Part shown: positions 14,710 through 23,657 of the stretch, one piece after another | How positions within the stretch are numbered: position 1 is the stretch's first letter | Layout: every line of letters begins with the position of its first letter | DNA from: Paenibacillus lutimineralis | Lineage (GTDB): Bacteria > Bacillota > Bacilli > Paenibacillales > Paenibacillaceae | Assembly (NCBI RefSeq): GCF_003991425.1 | Contig: NZ_CP034346.1 | Coordinates: 1,711,501 to 1,775,500, forward strand | Direction: 5' to 3' | Length of the DNA stretch: 64,000 nucleotides | Notes under the pieces: model-generated | The model's database searches: none | What the model was told of the DNA's origin: nothing | The model's input: the letters and a program-made list of their open reading frames with translations, nothing else | Program-made: the position numbers and the translations under genes

Positions 14710-15840
14710 ATGGAAGATAGATTAATTCTCCACAACGTGAAGCGCGTGGATGGAGAGGAAATCGACCTCATGATTGAGGATGGCAGAATTGTCGGAATTA
14801 CTCCGGTCGGCCAGGCGATACCTAGTCAACCAGAAACCGGGGTTACCGTATACAACGGACAGGGGGACTATGTCTCCAGCGGCTGGATTGACATGCATGT
14901 GCATGCTTTTCCAGAGTTCGATCCTTATGGTGACGAGATCGACGAAATTGGCGTGAAGCAGGGTGTCACGACGATCGTCGATGCTGGTAGCTGTGGGGCG
15001 GACCGGATCGTTGATCTAGTCGAGAGTAGTCAGGAAGCGATGACCAATCTGTTCGCATTCCTGAATATTTCACGGGTCGGCTTAAAAAGAATTGACGAGC
15101 TCTCCAATCCTGAATGGATTGACCGTGGCAAGGTGCTCGCCTCGGTTGATACGTTCTGCGATGTGATCGTTGGTCTGAAGGCGCGGATCAGCAGCAGCGT
15201 GGTCGGTGGGAACGGAATCAAGCCGCTGCAGACGGCGCGGAGATTATCCAGCGAGACCGAATTGCCGCTAATGGTACATATCGGTTCGGCTCCTCCGGAC
15301 ATTACGGAGGTAATTCCATTATTAGAGCGAAAAGATATTATTACGCACTATTTAAATGGCAAAAAGAACAATCTGTTCGATGAGCAGGGACAGCCGCTCC
15401 AGGTACTGCAGGATGCGATAGCTCGAGGTGTACATCTGGATGTCGGGCACGGAACAGCCAGCTTCTCATTCAAGGTGGCCGAAGCGGCCAAGCAATATGG
15501 AATTGTGCCCAATACAATCAGCACGGACATTTACCGCGGTAATCGGTTGAACGGTCCAGTGTACAGCATGGCAAGTGTGCTGTCCAAATTCCTGCTGCTG
15601 GGCTATCCGCTTGAACAGATCATCGCGGCCGTAACAACGAATGCCGCCGAATGGCTGGGACGGCCGGATCTTGGACGCATCCGCATCGGAGATACCGCCA
15701 ACTTAACGCTATTCAGTCTGGAGCAGGAGTCCGCAGTACTGACCGATTCAGAAGGAGAGCAGCGGACAACGAACCAGCTCATCAAAGCCAAAGGAGTGTA
15801 TACGAATGGGACATTCATTAAATGCGAAGTACGGGCTTAA
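14710..15840 (+). CDS. Amidohydrolase/deacetylase family metallohydrolase
   Basis: A 376-residue cytoplasmic amidohydrolase of the EF_0837-like group found with DgaE and DgaF homologues. The metal site begins at SGWIDMHVHAFPEFD (His-x-His), and GVTTIVDAGSCG follows. Later ligands are expected at PLMVHIGSAP, HLDVGHG and TISTDIY. It probably removes an acyl group from an N-acylated sugar acid, or a similar amide, before the ammonia lyase acts; the substrate is inferred from the operon. The start at 14710 follows GGTGAGAGGG; a GTG at 14698 is possible. Its end overlaps the next gene by 35 bases. Confidence 0.82.
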   Translation: MEDRLILHNVKRVDGEEIDLMIEDGRIVGITPVGQAIPSQPETGVTVYNGQGDYVSSGWIDMHVHAFPEFDPYGDEIDEIGVKQGVTTIVDAGSCGADRIVDLVESSQEAMTNLFAFLNISRVGLKRIDELSNPEWIDRGKVLASVDTFCDVIVGLKARISSSVVGGNGIKPLQTARRLSSETELPLMVHIGSAPPDITEVIPLLERKDIITHYLNGKKNNLFDEQGQPLQVLQDAIARGVHLDVGHGTASFSFKVAEAAKQYGIVPNTISTDIYRGNRLNGPVYSMASVLSKFLLLGYPLEQIIAAVTTNAAEWLGRPDLGRIRIGDTANLTLFSLEQESAVLTDSEGEQRTTNQLIKAKGVYTNGTFIKCEVRA

Positions 15841-16924
15841 GCGCGTTATTAATGCTAGCGGACGCATGAGCATTCTTGGCGTATCTGCGCCAAGCGATAC
15901 TGTGATGGAGGCGATGAGGCAGGGCGGGCAGAGCTATGTGGAAATCGCCGATCTGGTCGATAAAGCTGGAGATCGGATCGCCGGAATTCTGGGCTCGGAA
16001 GCGGCGGTTGTCGTCAATTCGGCGTCCAGCGGGATTGCGCTCTCTGTTGCCGGGATCGTTACGAGGGGAGAGCGCCGCCAGAGCGAGCGACTCCATCAGG
16101 AACCGATCCACCAGAATGAGATCATTATTCTCAAAGGCCATAACGTACAGTACGGCGCTCCGGTGGAGACGATGGTCTATCTGGGCGGCGGCAAGCTGGT
16201 TGAGGTCGGTTATGCCAATGAAGGCCGTGCCGAGCATATCGAGGACGCCATCTCCGAGAAGACAGCAGCTATTTTATATGTAAAATCGCACCATGCTGTA
16301 CAGAAGAACATGATCTCGGTTGAAGAGGCGTGGGCGGTGGCTCAACGTAACGGAATCCCGCTTATTGTGGATGCGGCCGCTGAGGAGGACCTGCAGAAAT
16401 ACGTGAAATGCTCCGATCTGGCCATTTACAGCGGATCCAAAGCGATCGAGGGTCCAACCTCAGGCATCGTTGCCGGCAGACGTACCTATATCGAATGGGT
16501 GAAGGTGCAATTGTCAGGCATCGGCCGCAGCATGAAGGTAGGGAAGGAGACCTCCTTCGGTCTGCTGCAGGCGCTGGATGAATATATGGTAAAGGAAGAT
16601 CACAGCGAGCAGGAAAAAGAAACATTGCAAGTTTTAATGCCCTTGAACGAACTAGCCGGTGTGCAAGTGACGATCGTACAGGATGAGGCGGGACGGGCAA
16701 TTTTCCGGGCTAGAGTTCAAATTGATCCACAGCAAGCTGGCGTAACAGCCAAGGATGTAGTAGCAGGACTAAAGGATGGAGACATTGCCGTATATACGCG
16801 GGATTACGGGGTAAGACAGGGTTATTTTGATATCGATCCGCGCCCGCTGTTAGGGGACGACATCCACGTTATTGAATCCAGAATCCGTGAATTAGCAGGA
16901 GGTAAACAAGATGGCTCTAATTGA
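15806..16924 (+). CDS. DgaE-like PLP-dependent ammonia lyase (SelA-like fold)
   Basis: A 372-residue PLP enzyme of the SelA/DgaE type. Lys212 in SGSKAIEGP is the expected PLP-binding lysine, VNSASSGIALSVAG the early cofactor loop, and IPLIVDAAAEEDL carries the ring-stacking Asp. Salmonella DgaE converts D-glucosaminate-6-phosphate to KDGP plus ammonia. Here a separate KDG kinase is encoded in the same operon, so the natural substrate may be the unphosphorylated sugar acid; this is inference. It overlaps its neighbours on both sides, indicating coupled translation. Confidence 0.84.
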   Translation: MGHSLNAKYGLKRVINASGRMSILGVSAPSDTVMEAMRQGGQSYVEIADLVDKAGDRIAGILGSEAAVVVNSASSGIALSVAGIVTRGERRQSERLHQEPIHQNEIIILKGHNVQYGAPVETMVYLGGGKLVEVGYANEGRAEHIEDAISEKTAAILYVKSHHAVQKNMISVEEAWAVAQRNGIPLIVDAAAEEDLQKYVKCSDLAIYSGSKAIEGPTSGIVAGRRTYIEWVKVQLSGIGRSMKVGKETSFGLLQALDEYMVKEDHSEQEKETLQVLMPLNELAGVQVTIVQDEAGRAIFRARVQIDPQQAGVTAKDVVAGLKDGDIAVYTRDYGVRQGYFDIDPRPLLGDDIHVIESRIRELAGGKQDGSN

Positions 16925-17666
16925 TAAACGTTTCTATAGAGGGCGTGTGGCCCTGAATGTGCTGGCGAAGGATATTGAGAATGCGAAGGGAATTTTTGCA
17001 GCTGCGGAAGGCTACGTGCTCGTCGGCGTTCTCTCCAAGAACTATTCTTCTGTCGAAGACGCTGTTGAGGCGATGAAACAATATGGCAGTGAGATTGAAG
17101 AAGCTGTATCGATCGGTCTAGGAGCCGGGGATAACCGTCAGGCGTCTGTCGTGGCGAAAATAGCGAAGCATTACCCAGGCAGCCATATCAACCAAGTGTT
17201 CCCGGCAGTAGGTGCAACACGCGCCAACCTTGGCGATAAGGACAGCTGGATTAACAGCCTTGTCTCGCCTTGCGGCCGTCCGGGCTTCGTGAATATTTCG
17301 ACGGGACCCATCAGTGCGCCCGGAGCCGACCAGGCGATTGTGCCTGTGAAAGCGGCAATTGCCCTAGTCAGGGACATGGGCGGTAACGCTTTGAAATACT
17401 TCCCGATGCAAGGCCTGAGCCGTGAAGATGAATATCGTGCGGTGGCAGCGGCCTGTGCCGAAGAGGGCTTCGCACTGGAGCCAACGGGCGGCATTGATAT
17501 GGACAACTTTGAACCGATTCTGTCGATCGCCCTGGAAGCCGGAGTTAAACAGGTCATTCCGCATGTGTACTCCTCGATTATCGATAAAGACACGGGCAAC
17601 ACCAATACCGAGCAAGTACGCGAGCTGACCGCGATTATGAAGAGGCTGGCGGATCAATATGCCTAA
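16911..17666 (+). CDS. KDGP aldolase, DgaF family
   Basis: A 251-residue aldolase of the DgaF/EF_0839 family, which splits 2-keto-3-deoxygluconate-6-phosphate into pyruvate and glyceraldehyde-3-phosphate. Family features seen are RGRVALNVLAKDIENAK at the N-terminus, the central FPAVGATRANLGDK and SPCGRPGFVNISTGPIS segments, and GGNALKYFPMQGLS, where the Lys is a good candidate for the Schiff base. The ATG overlaps the DgaE-like gene, and its end overlaps the kinase by eight bases. Confidence 0.86.
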   Translation: MALIDKRFYRGRVALNVLAKDIENAKGIFAAAEGYVLVGVLSKNYSSVEDAVEAMKQYGSEIEEAVSIGLGAGDNRQASVVAKIAKHYPGSHINQVFPAVGATRANLGDKDSWINSLVSPCGRPGFVNISTGPISAPGADQAIVPVKAAIALVRDMGGNALKYFPMQGLSREDEYRAVAAACAEEGFALEPTGGIDMDNFEPILSIALEAGVKQVIPHVYSSIIDKDTGNTNTEQVRELTAIMKRLADQYA

Positions 17667-18675
17667 ACGGATCGCAGCCTTTGGCGAAGTGATGATGCGA
17701 CTTCAAGTACCGGGATATGATTTACTGTCGCAGGGAAATACGCTCAAGTATTCCTTTTCTGGGACTGGAGTCAATGTGGTGTCAGCACTGGCCCGCTACG
17801 GCCATCAAGGGAAGCTGATTACAAGATTGCCGGAGAACGCGCTTGGAGATGCAGCCGAAGCGTACTTACGCAAGCTGTGGATTGATACTTCCCTCGTACA
17901 ACGTCATGGAAAATACATGGGCCTCTACTTCCTTGAAAATGGATTCGGCGCCAGACCGAGCCGAGTGACGTATACGAATCGGCTGGAGAGCAGCTTCAAT
18001 ACAGCGCCGCAGGATGTTTATGATTATGAGGCGCTGGCCGCGGAGATCGATGCGTTGCATTTCTGCGGCATCGCACTGGCGATGAATAATGGGGTGCGGC
18101 AGCATATAAAGGCTTTGGCCAAGGCGGTCAAGCAGCGCGGCGGGACAGTGATTTTTGACTGCAACTACAGGCCCTCCTTGTGGGGAGATAACGGCTATGT
18201 CAAGGCCAAGCCGCATTACGAGGAAATTCTTGAGCTGTCGGACATTGTGATGATGAATGAGCAGGATGCGCTATATACGCTTGGGATGGACACAACTAAG
18301 GAACGACGTGAAGATCAGCTTGAGGAGCTGCTGCCGCAGGTGGCGGAGCGTTACCAAATCTCTGTAATTGCCGGAACTCATCGATCCATTCATAGCAGTA
18401 ATGAACATTCTTTGCGGGGATTTCTTTTACGCGGGGGTCAATTTACTTATTCAGATATGCTGACCTTTTCCGTCTATGATAGAATAGGGGCGGGAGATGC
18501 CTATGCCAGTGGTATCATTCATGGCACGCTGGAGGGCTTCGCGGCAGAGAAGACCGTCAGGTTTGCCGCAGCCGCTGCCATGCTGGCTCATACGGTATCC
18601 GGGGATACGCCGATGGCTTCCGAGCCGGAGGTGCTCCGGGCAATGACGGCATCTGCAGGTGACGTAGAAAGGTAG
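17659..18675 (+). CDS. kdgK: Sugar kinase, PfkB family, probable 2-keto-3-deoxygluconate kinase
   Basis: A 338-residue ribokinase-fold kinase. It begins KRIAAFGEVMMRLQVPGYD, as in KDG kinases, and has the PfkB signature with catalytic Asp280 in DRIGAGDAYASG. An Arg/Tyr-rich middle (NGFGARPSRVTYTNR) resembles KdgK substrate loops. With the neighbouring aldolase it would complete KDG to KDPG to pyruvate plus glyceraldehyde-3-phosphate. A 2-dehydro-3-deoxygalactonokinase or related activity cannot be excluded. Confidence 0.83.
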   Translation: MPKRIAAFGEVMMRLQVPGYDLLSQGNTLKYSFSGTGVNVVSALARYGHQGKLITRLPENALGDAAEAYLRKLWIDTSLVQRHGKYMGLYFLENGFGARPSRVTYTNRLESSFNTAPQDVYDYEALAAEIDALHFCGIALAMNNGVRQHIKALAKAVKQRGGTVIFDCNYRPSLWGDNGYVKAKPHYEEILELSDIVMMNEQDALYTLGMDTTKERREDQLEELLPQVAERYQISVIAGTHRSIHSSNEHSLRGFLLRGGQFTYSDMLTFSVYDRIGAGDAYASGIIHGTLEGFAAEKTVRFAAAAAMLAHTVSGDTPMASEPEVLRAMTASAGDVER

Positions 18676-18686
18676 TTGAACGACAA

Positions 18687-19400
18687 GTGAGCTTGTCCCG
18701 TAAAGATAAACCACTCTATTTGCAAATTAAAAATATAATCAAGGAACGGATTCTGCACGGTGTGTATCCTTTGGGAGAGAACATCCCTTCTGAGCCGCAG
18801 CTGGAGCAGGAGTTTGCCGTCAGCAAAATTACGGTCCGCAATGCGATCCAGGAGTTGGCCCAGGAAGGTTATGTCGAGAAGGGCAGCGGGCGGGGAACGA
18901 AGGTGGTTCGCAACAGGGCCGCGTCCAAGCTGTCCAAGTGGAAGCACTTTACGGAGATTCTGGTGGAGCAAGGACATCGTATCGAGAAAAAATGGCTCCG
19001 TACCGAGATCATCCAAAATGCTGCGGATAGCGAGTCCTTTCGTCTGTTCGGTGAGCAGTGTCTATGTCTTGAGCGGATCTATTATTTGGATGGCAGCCCT
19101 TATATCTTCTATACGCATTACTTGACTTTGGAGGCAGGTCCGATCAGTCTGGAGGATCTCAATGCTCAGTCTTTATATGAGCTGCTGGAGGAACGGGAGC
19201 TGTCTCTGGACAAGCTTCACGATGAGTTCGGAGTCGCTGTGCCGCCGGATCCAGTGCTGCAAGCCTTGCAGTTAACGGCGGGAACCCCCGCCTTGAAGCG
19301 GCTGCGTTACTCGTGTGATTTGCAAGGGAGAATCATAGAATATAGCGAGGGTTATTACAATTCAGCGCTGCAGAATTATGTAGTGAATTATGAAATGTAA
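18687..19400 (+). CDS. GntR-family regulator with UTRA effector domain
   Basis: A 237-residue transcription factor. Residues 5-75 form a winged helix (LYLQIKNIIKERILHGVYPL, then SKITVRNAIQELAQEGYVEK). Residues 90-235 form a UTRA ligand domain (HRIEKKWLRTEI ... CLCLERIYYLDGSPYIFYTH ... FGVAVPPDP). It closes the aminosugar-acid operon and probably represses it through the two AACATTATAA(C/T)GTT sites. The GTG start is weakly placed after GAAAGGTAG; a TTG six bases later is the alternative. A terminator follows. Confidence 0.85.
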   Translation: MSLSRKDKPLYLQIKNIIKERILHGVYPLGENIPSEPQLEQEFAVSKITVRNAIQELAQEGYVEKGSGRGTKVVRNRAASKLSKWKHFTEILVEQGHRIEKKWLRTEIIQNAADSESFRLFGEQCLCLERIYYLDGSPYIFYTHYLTLEAGPISLEDLNAQSLYELLEERELSLDKLHDEFGVAVPPDPVLQALQLTAGTPALKRLRYSCDLQGRIIEYSEGYYNSALQNYVVNYEM

Positions 19401-19435
19401 CTTGGCTTGGCTGCACAAAATAGTGAGCTAACAGG

Positions 19436-19485
19436 AACAGGCTGTTTCATGCGGGTAGATCCTGCAGAGAAGCAGCTTGTTTTTT
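19436..19485 (+). terminator. Terminator after the GntR gene
   Basis: AACAGGCTGTTTC pairs with GAAGCAGCTTGTT (two G-U pairs), with an inner hairpin GCGGG/CCTGC, followed by TTTTTC. It ends the aminosugar-acid operon. Confidence 0.75.
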
Positions 19486-19535
19486 CTGAAAAGGGATTCC
19501 GACACGATCCGCTCGTTATGCTGGGTGCTTCTATC

Positions 19536-19587
19536 TTGACAAAGTGACACGCATGTCGTAAAGTTTGATCATCGACACGCGTGTCAC
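19536..19587 (+). promoter_or_regulatory. Promoter with double TetR operator
   Basis: A -35 TTGACA (19536-19541), a 17-bp spacer and a -10 TAAAGT (19559-19564). Two palindromes overlap it: GTGACACGCATGTCG (19544-19558, between the boxes) and CGACACGCGTGTCAC (19573-19587, downstream). They are inverted copies of each other with one mismatch. The TetR product encoded 26 bases downstream should bind both and repress itself and the ABC exporter. Confidence 0.85.
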
Positions 19588-19612
19588 TTTTGATTATTGG
19601 AGGAAACCCTAA

Positions 19613-20203
19613 ATGTCTTTAACACCAAAGGCTATTGAGAAAAAGAATTATATCTTGGAGAAGGCTTCAAATGTCTTTACTCGAGAGGGCTATACCGTTG
19701 TCACGATGAAGGATATCGTTGAAGAATGCGGGATAAGTCGGGGTGGTTTATACAAATATTATGGTTCCACAAAAGAGATTTTTGAGGATATTCTAGCAAT
19801 AGGGAAAGAGGCGGACTATTCCTATTTTGAAATGAGCATGAAAAATGAGGGAAATGCTTTAGTTATTATGGATGAGTTTTTTCGTCTTCAGAAAGACGAA
19901 TTATTGAATGCAAAAAACTCAATTCGGGTAGCAACTTATGAATACTTTCTGTCACAGGGTAAGAGTTACTCTGAGAAAATTTTAGAAGAATATTTCAATG
20001 ATGCTGTTGCTGGCATTTCAAGTATCTTATCTTACGGAATTAAACGGAAGGAAATTAAGCATTTAGATGATAGGGACGTAGAAAAAACCGCAAGGCATAT
20101 CGTGATTACGCTTGAAGGACTGAATATTTTAGCGATGAGTACGTCTATTTCATCGAATTTGATTCAAGAGCAGCTAGATATACTGAAGAAATTAATAATC
20201 TAA
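19613..20203 (+). CDS. TetR/AcrR-family repressor
   Basis: A 196-residue regulator. The N-terminal helix-turn-helix (NVFTREGYTVVTMKDIVEEC, then SRGGLYKYYGSTKEIFEDIL) is typical TetR, with a helical ligand domain behind it. It is encoded first in an AT-rich unit with an ABC ATPase and permease, under a promoter bearing its probable operators. A toxic compound or peptide exported by the transporter is the likely inducer. Base composition is clearly more AT-rich than flanking genes, as is that of its two partners, suggesting transfer as a unit. Confidence 0.88.
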   Translation: MSLTPKAIEKKNYILEKASNVFTREGYTVVTMKDIVEECGISRGGLYKYYGSTKEIFEDILAIGKEADYSYFEMSMKNEGNALVIMDEFFRLQKDELLNAKNSIRVATYEYFLSQGKSYSEKILEEYFNDAVAGISSILSYGIKRKEIKHLDDRDVEKTARHIVITLEGLNILAMSTSISSNLIQEQLDILKKLII

Positions 20204-20225
20204 TTCACGGAATTGGAGAATTAAA

Positions 20226-20948
20226 ATGGAGACGATAATAAGAACCGAAAAAATAACAAAGAAATTTAATAATAATGAAACAGTACTAAAAGGGATAGAT
20301 CTATCGTTTTATCTCAATTCTTTCAATGCAATTATTGGCGCAAGCGGTTCAGGTAAAAGTACATTGTTAAATATTATAGCTGGGCTTTTGCGTCCAACAT
20401 CAGGGAAAGTATTCTATCAAGATTTAGAAGTGACATCATTTAGTGATACCCAACTATCGAAATTTAAGAAATATAAAATCAGCACTGTGTTTCAAAACTA
20501 TCTCTTGCTCCCCAATTTAACAGTAGCCGAGAACATTCGGATAGGAATTTCTGAGAGCAATAAGGCATTGCCCTTTAGTGAAATCACCGAAATGCTTGGA
20601 ATTGACGACATTTTGAGCAAATTTCCTTCGCAGCTATCTGGCGGACAACAGCAAAGAGTATCCATAGCAAGGGCAATCATTAAAAATCCCAAAATTCTTT
20701 TTTGTGATGAAGCCACAGGAGCATTAGATGAAGAAAACAGTATACGTGTTTTGAAATTGTTGCACTTAATAAAAAAGCATTACGGTATAACGATTATTTT
20801 CGTAACTCACAATTTAAAGATTGCGGATACAGCTGAACGGATAATTACGATGAAGGACGGTATTGTCCATAATGATATGTGGAATGAGAACCCGATTAGT
20901 GCAGATGAAATAAAATGGGGGGTTAATGTTGATCATTCAAGAGAATGA
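20226..20948 (+). CDS. ABC transporter ATP-binding protein, MacB/LolD-like
   Basis: A 240-residue ATPase with Walker A GASGSGKST (residues 38-46), the signature LSGGQQQR, Walker B ILFCDEATGALDEE and the switch His in FVTHN. The GALD form after Walker B is usual in exporters working with FtsX-like permeases. It energises the permease encoded downstream, whose start overlaps by 23 bases. Antimicrobial or drug efflux is likely; the substrate is unknown. Confidence 0.92.
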   Translation: METIIRTEKITKKFNNNETVLKGIDLSFYLNSFNAIIGASGSGKSTLLNIIAGLLRPTSGKVFYQDLEVTSFSDTQLSKFKKYKISTVFQNYLLLPNLTVAENIRIGISESNKALPFSEITEMLGIDDILSKFPSQLSGGQQQRVSIARAIIKNPKILFCDEATGALDEENSIRVLKLLHLIKKHYGITIIFVTHNLKIADTAERIITMKDGIVHNDMWNENPISADEIKWGVNVDHSRE

Positions 20949-22683
20949 GAAACCCTTTTACAAAGAAGTCATAAAAAGCATAATCAGGAATAAGAGCTAC
21001 CTCATTCTTATTTTTCTGTTTATTATGCTAACTTCGTTTATGTATTTCTTTGTTCAGTTTTCCGTTGATAAGAACTTGGATAGATTAGATACCATTACAC
21101 AATATGGCGGGACGCTGTCAGAGGAACAAAATGCTTTGCTTGTCGCTTTGCGATCCAATGCATCGTTGGCTTCGACATTCCTATTATGTCTTTTGATTAT
21201 TAGTACCTTTGTTATATATCTGTTTTACAAACATTATTTTAACCAGCATCAACAAGAAATCGGTATTTTTAAGGCTTTAGGCTTTAAGGAATCTTCTATT
21301 ATCAAGGCTTATGTAACCTGTACTTTCTTGTTTTCAGTTTTTGCTTCACTAGCGGGAATGTTCTTGGGCTGGGCATCCTCAGGTGTATTATTAAAAGCTT
21401 ACACAGCTTCCTTTGGAATTACTGACGTAACAAGAGGAATCCATGTCATTCACATATTTTACGGTGTTATTCTGGTTGTCATTGTTTTATGCGTAACAAC
21501 TACATTAACCTGTAAGACATTTCTTAAAAAAGAAGCTGCATTACTAATCAATAAGTCGGATAACAAGAAAGAAAATCGAGTAATTGCCTTTGTATCTGAT
21601 AAAATCACTTCCATTTTACCATCAAAAAAACAATTCCCTGTAAGGATCGCGCTTCGCAAGCCTATAACAATTATTTTGAGTATACTTGCTGTTGGTGCCA
21701 GCACAAGTCTTCTTATCATGAGTGTTTCACTTTACATGAGTAGTAATAAAGTTTACCAGTCGCAGAGTGCAGGACATAATTATTCCTTCAACATAAAATT
21801 TGGTGAAACCTACCAGGGGAAATCAGGGGATTATACCGATACGCTAATATACTTGGAAACACCGGCTTCCATATATATGGCCAATAGTAATGAACCTCTT
21901 TTACACCAGTTAGTTGGTTTATCTGAGACTGGCGACGGTTTATTAGAACTTTATGATAAATATAGTGAGCTATTATCTATACCAGAGAATAACGGAATAT
22001 TGATTGGACCGGAGCTTCAAGAAATACATGGGCTGAACCAAGGCGATATAATCACACTTTCAATATCCGGTGGAAGCTATTCGGCTGTGATTGCTGATGT
22101 AGCGGTAAATGCAGAAACCAATCACATCTATATGTCACGAAAGCAATTAGCCAAATGGATGGGGATAGCCGAATCATCATATAATGGGCTTTTTAGTAAT
22201 AATATAAATTCCACCGTAACTGGAACAGTTATTACGCAAGAGGAACGTTTGTCCTCACTTGAGAAGGATGCTGTTTCAAATAAAATGAGCGCTGTTATAA
22301 ATCAATTGCTTGGAATTGTTGCCGGATGCATACTAATTTATTTGGTGTTGCTTCTTAATTTTCAAGACAGTACAAAAGAAATGCTGACTTTAGATTTATT
22401 GGGATATACACCAAAAGAAATTAACAAAATGCTGATAAGCATCTATAGACCAATATTTATAGTTGCTTTCTTGCTAATGATTTACCCCAGCATTGCTATA
22501 TGCAAAGAAATACATAAAAGCCTGTCCTTACAAACAGGCGACTATATCCCATTTCAGACGAATGCCTTCATTCTATTAGGGGTATTTATAATCATTCAAA
22601 TTATTTATGTCTTAGTCGAGGCGGCCTTTACATCTAAAATTAAAACAATGATTCGGAATGAAACTGCTCGCCAATATTTATAA
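20926..22683 (+). CDS. FtsX-like ABC permease
   Basis: A 585-residue membrane protein: one N-terminal span (residues 18-40), a three-helix FtsX-type block (about 80-200), another span near 245-265, an extracytoplasmic domain (about 270-450), then three C-terminal spans ending near 575. QEIGIFKALGFKESSI is the coupling motif that contacts the ATPase. The arrangement fits lantibiotic- or peptide-type exporters. The gene is AT-rich and ends eight bases from the convergent AraC gene with no visible terminator between. Confidence 0.87.
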   Translation: MLIIQENEKPFYKEVIKSIIRNKSYLILIFLFIMLTSFMYFFVQFSVDKNLDRLDTITQYGGTLSEEQNALLVALRSNASLASTFLLCLLIISTFVIYLFYKHYFNQHQQEIGIFKALGFKESSIIKAYVTCTFLFSVFASLAGMFLGWASSGVLLKAYTASFGITDVTRGIHVIHIFYGVILVVIVLCVTTTLTCKTFLKKEAALLINKSDNKKENRVIAFVSDKITSILPSKKQFPVRIALRKPITIILSILAVGASTSLLIMSVSLYMSSNKVYQSQSAGHNYSFNIKFGETYQGKSGDYTDTLIYLETPASIYMANSNEPLLHQLVGLSETGDGLLELYDKYSELLSIPENNGILIGPELQEIHGLNQGDIITLSISGGSYSAVIADVAVNAETNHIYMSRKQLAKWMGIAESSYNGLFSNNINSTVTGTVITQEERLSSLEKDAVSNKMSAVINQLLGIVAGCILIYLVLLLNFQDSTKEMLTLDLLGYTPKEINKMLISIYRPIFIVAFLLMIYPSIAICKEIHKSLSLQTGDYIPFQTNAFILLGVFIIIQIIYVLVEAAFTSKIKTMIRNETARQYL

Positions 22684-22690
22684 GGATATT

Positions 22691-23542
22691 CTATCTTCCC
22701 CGCCCTCCCTCCCGAAAAGCCGATGGCGTCTGGCCGGTGACCTTCTTGAACAGCATGGAGAAATACTTGTCGTTACTATAGCCGACTCGGGCGGCGATTT
22801 CGTGAACCGGCGTGTCGCTGTCCGCCAGCAGTCGCTTGGCCTCCTCAATCCTCCGATTAATCAGGTAATTCACGGGGGAGTCGCCGAGATCTTTTTTGAA
22901 GCGGTGGGATAGGTAGTGCTGGCTGACATAGAGCGTGTCGGCGATATCCTTGAGCGTAATGCTCTGAGTGTAGTTCTTATCGATAAATTCCTTCGTCCGC
23001 AGGGATATTTCGTTCTTGCCCTTCAGCTCCTGGAACTGATGCTTCACATCGACAATGCGATAGATCAACGTAATCAGCGACATCAGCAGGTTATTGCTGA
23101 GCGTCTCGTAGCCTAGAACCTGCGAGTCGCATTCCTGCAGCATCTCAGACAGATAGCTCTCTACCCGATAAGCGTACTTCTCGCAGGAAATGACCGGGTC
23201 TACGTAAGGGGGGAGCAGCATCCCGTATGGAACCCCTTCAATATGCAGATTATCCAGACCGCAATAGAATACCTTAAAAGGCACCCCGCTCGAAGAACGC
23301 TCCTCATGAGGAACGCCGGGGTTATAGATGGCTACATCCCCTTGATGTAGAACGTAGTTTTTTCCACCGATCGAGAACTCTCCGGTTCCTTCCACAACAT
23401 AGATAATCTCGCAAAAGTCATGAATCTGCGGTGGCGCATAGAAGAAGCTCTCATCCTCAACCTTGCCGGCGAAGAGCAGCTCCGGAACTCTTTTGAAGCG
23501 GAAGGTATCGCTTTTTTGATGGGGGATTTCGATTTTAGGCAC
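22691..23542 (-). CDS. AraC-family regulator with cupin domain
   Basis: A 283-residue transcription factor. The N-terminal half is a cupin sugar-binding domain (VVEGTGEFSIGGKNYVLHQG, YNPGVPHE). The C-terminal 100 residues are two helix-turn-helix units (ITLKDIADTLYVSQHYLSHR, VHEIAARVGYSNDKYFSMLF). The GTG at 23542 was chosen because GGGAGG lies seven bases before it; an upstream ATG has no ribosome site. A target is not evident; the fucose genes 1.6 kb away are one candidate. Confidence 0.85.
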   Translation of the reverse strand: MPKIEIPHQKSDTFRFKRVPELLFAGKVEDESFFYAPPQIHDFCEIIYVVEGTGEFSIGGKNYVLHQGDVAIYNPGVPHEERSSSGVPFKVFYCGLDNLHIEGVPYGMLLPPYVDPVISCEKYAYRVESYLSEMLQECDSQVLGYETLSNNLLMSLITLIYRIVDVKHQFQELKGKNEISLRTKEFIDKNYTQSITLKDIADTLYVSQHYLSHRFKKDLGDSPVNYLINRRIEEAKRLLADSDTPVHEIAARVGYSNDKYFSMLFKKVTGQTPSAFREGGRGR

Positions 23543-23657
23543 AACGGTTCCCTCCCGATAACAATCTAACTTCATTATGCCATAATTTCGGATCATCTGA
23601 AAAAGGGTTAGCTCAGTCAGTCTGAATCATCAAAGACAATAGGTTGTCATTTTAAAT

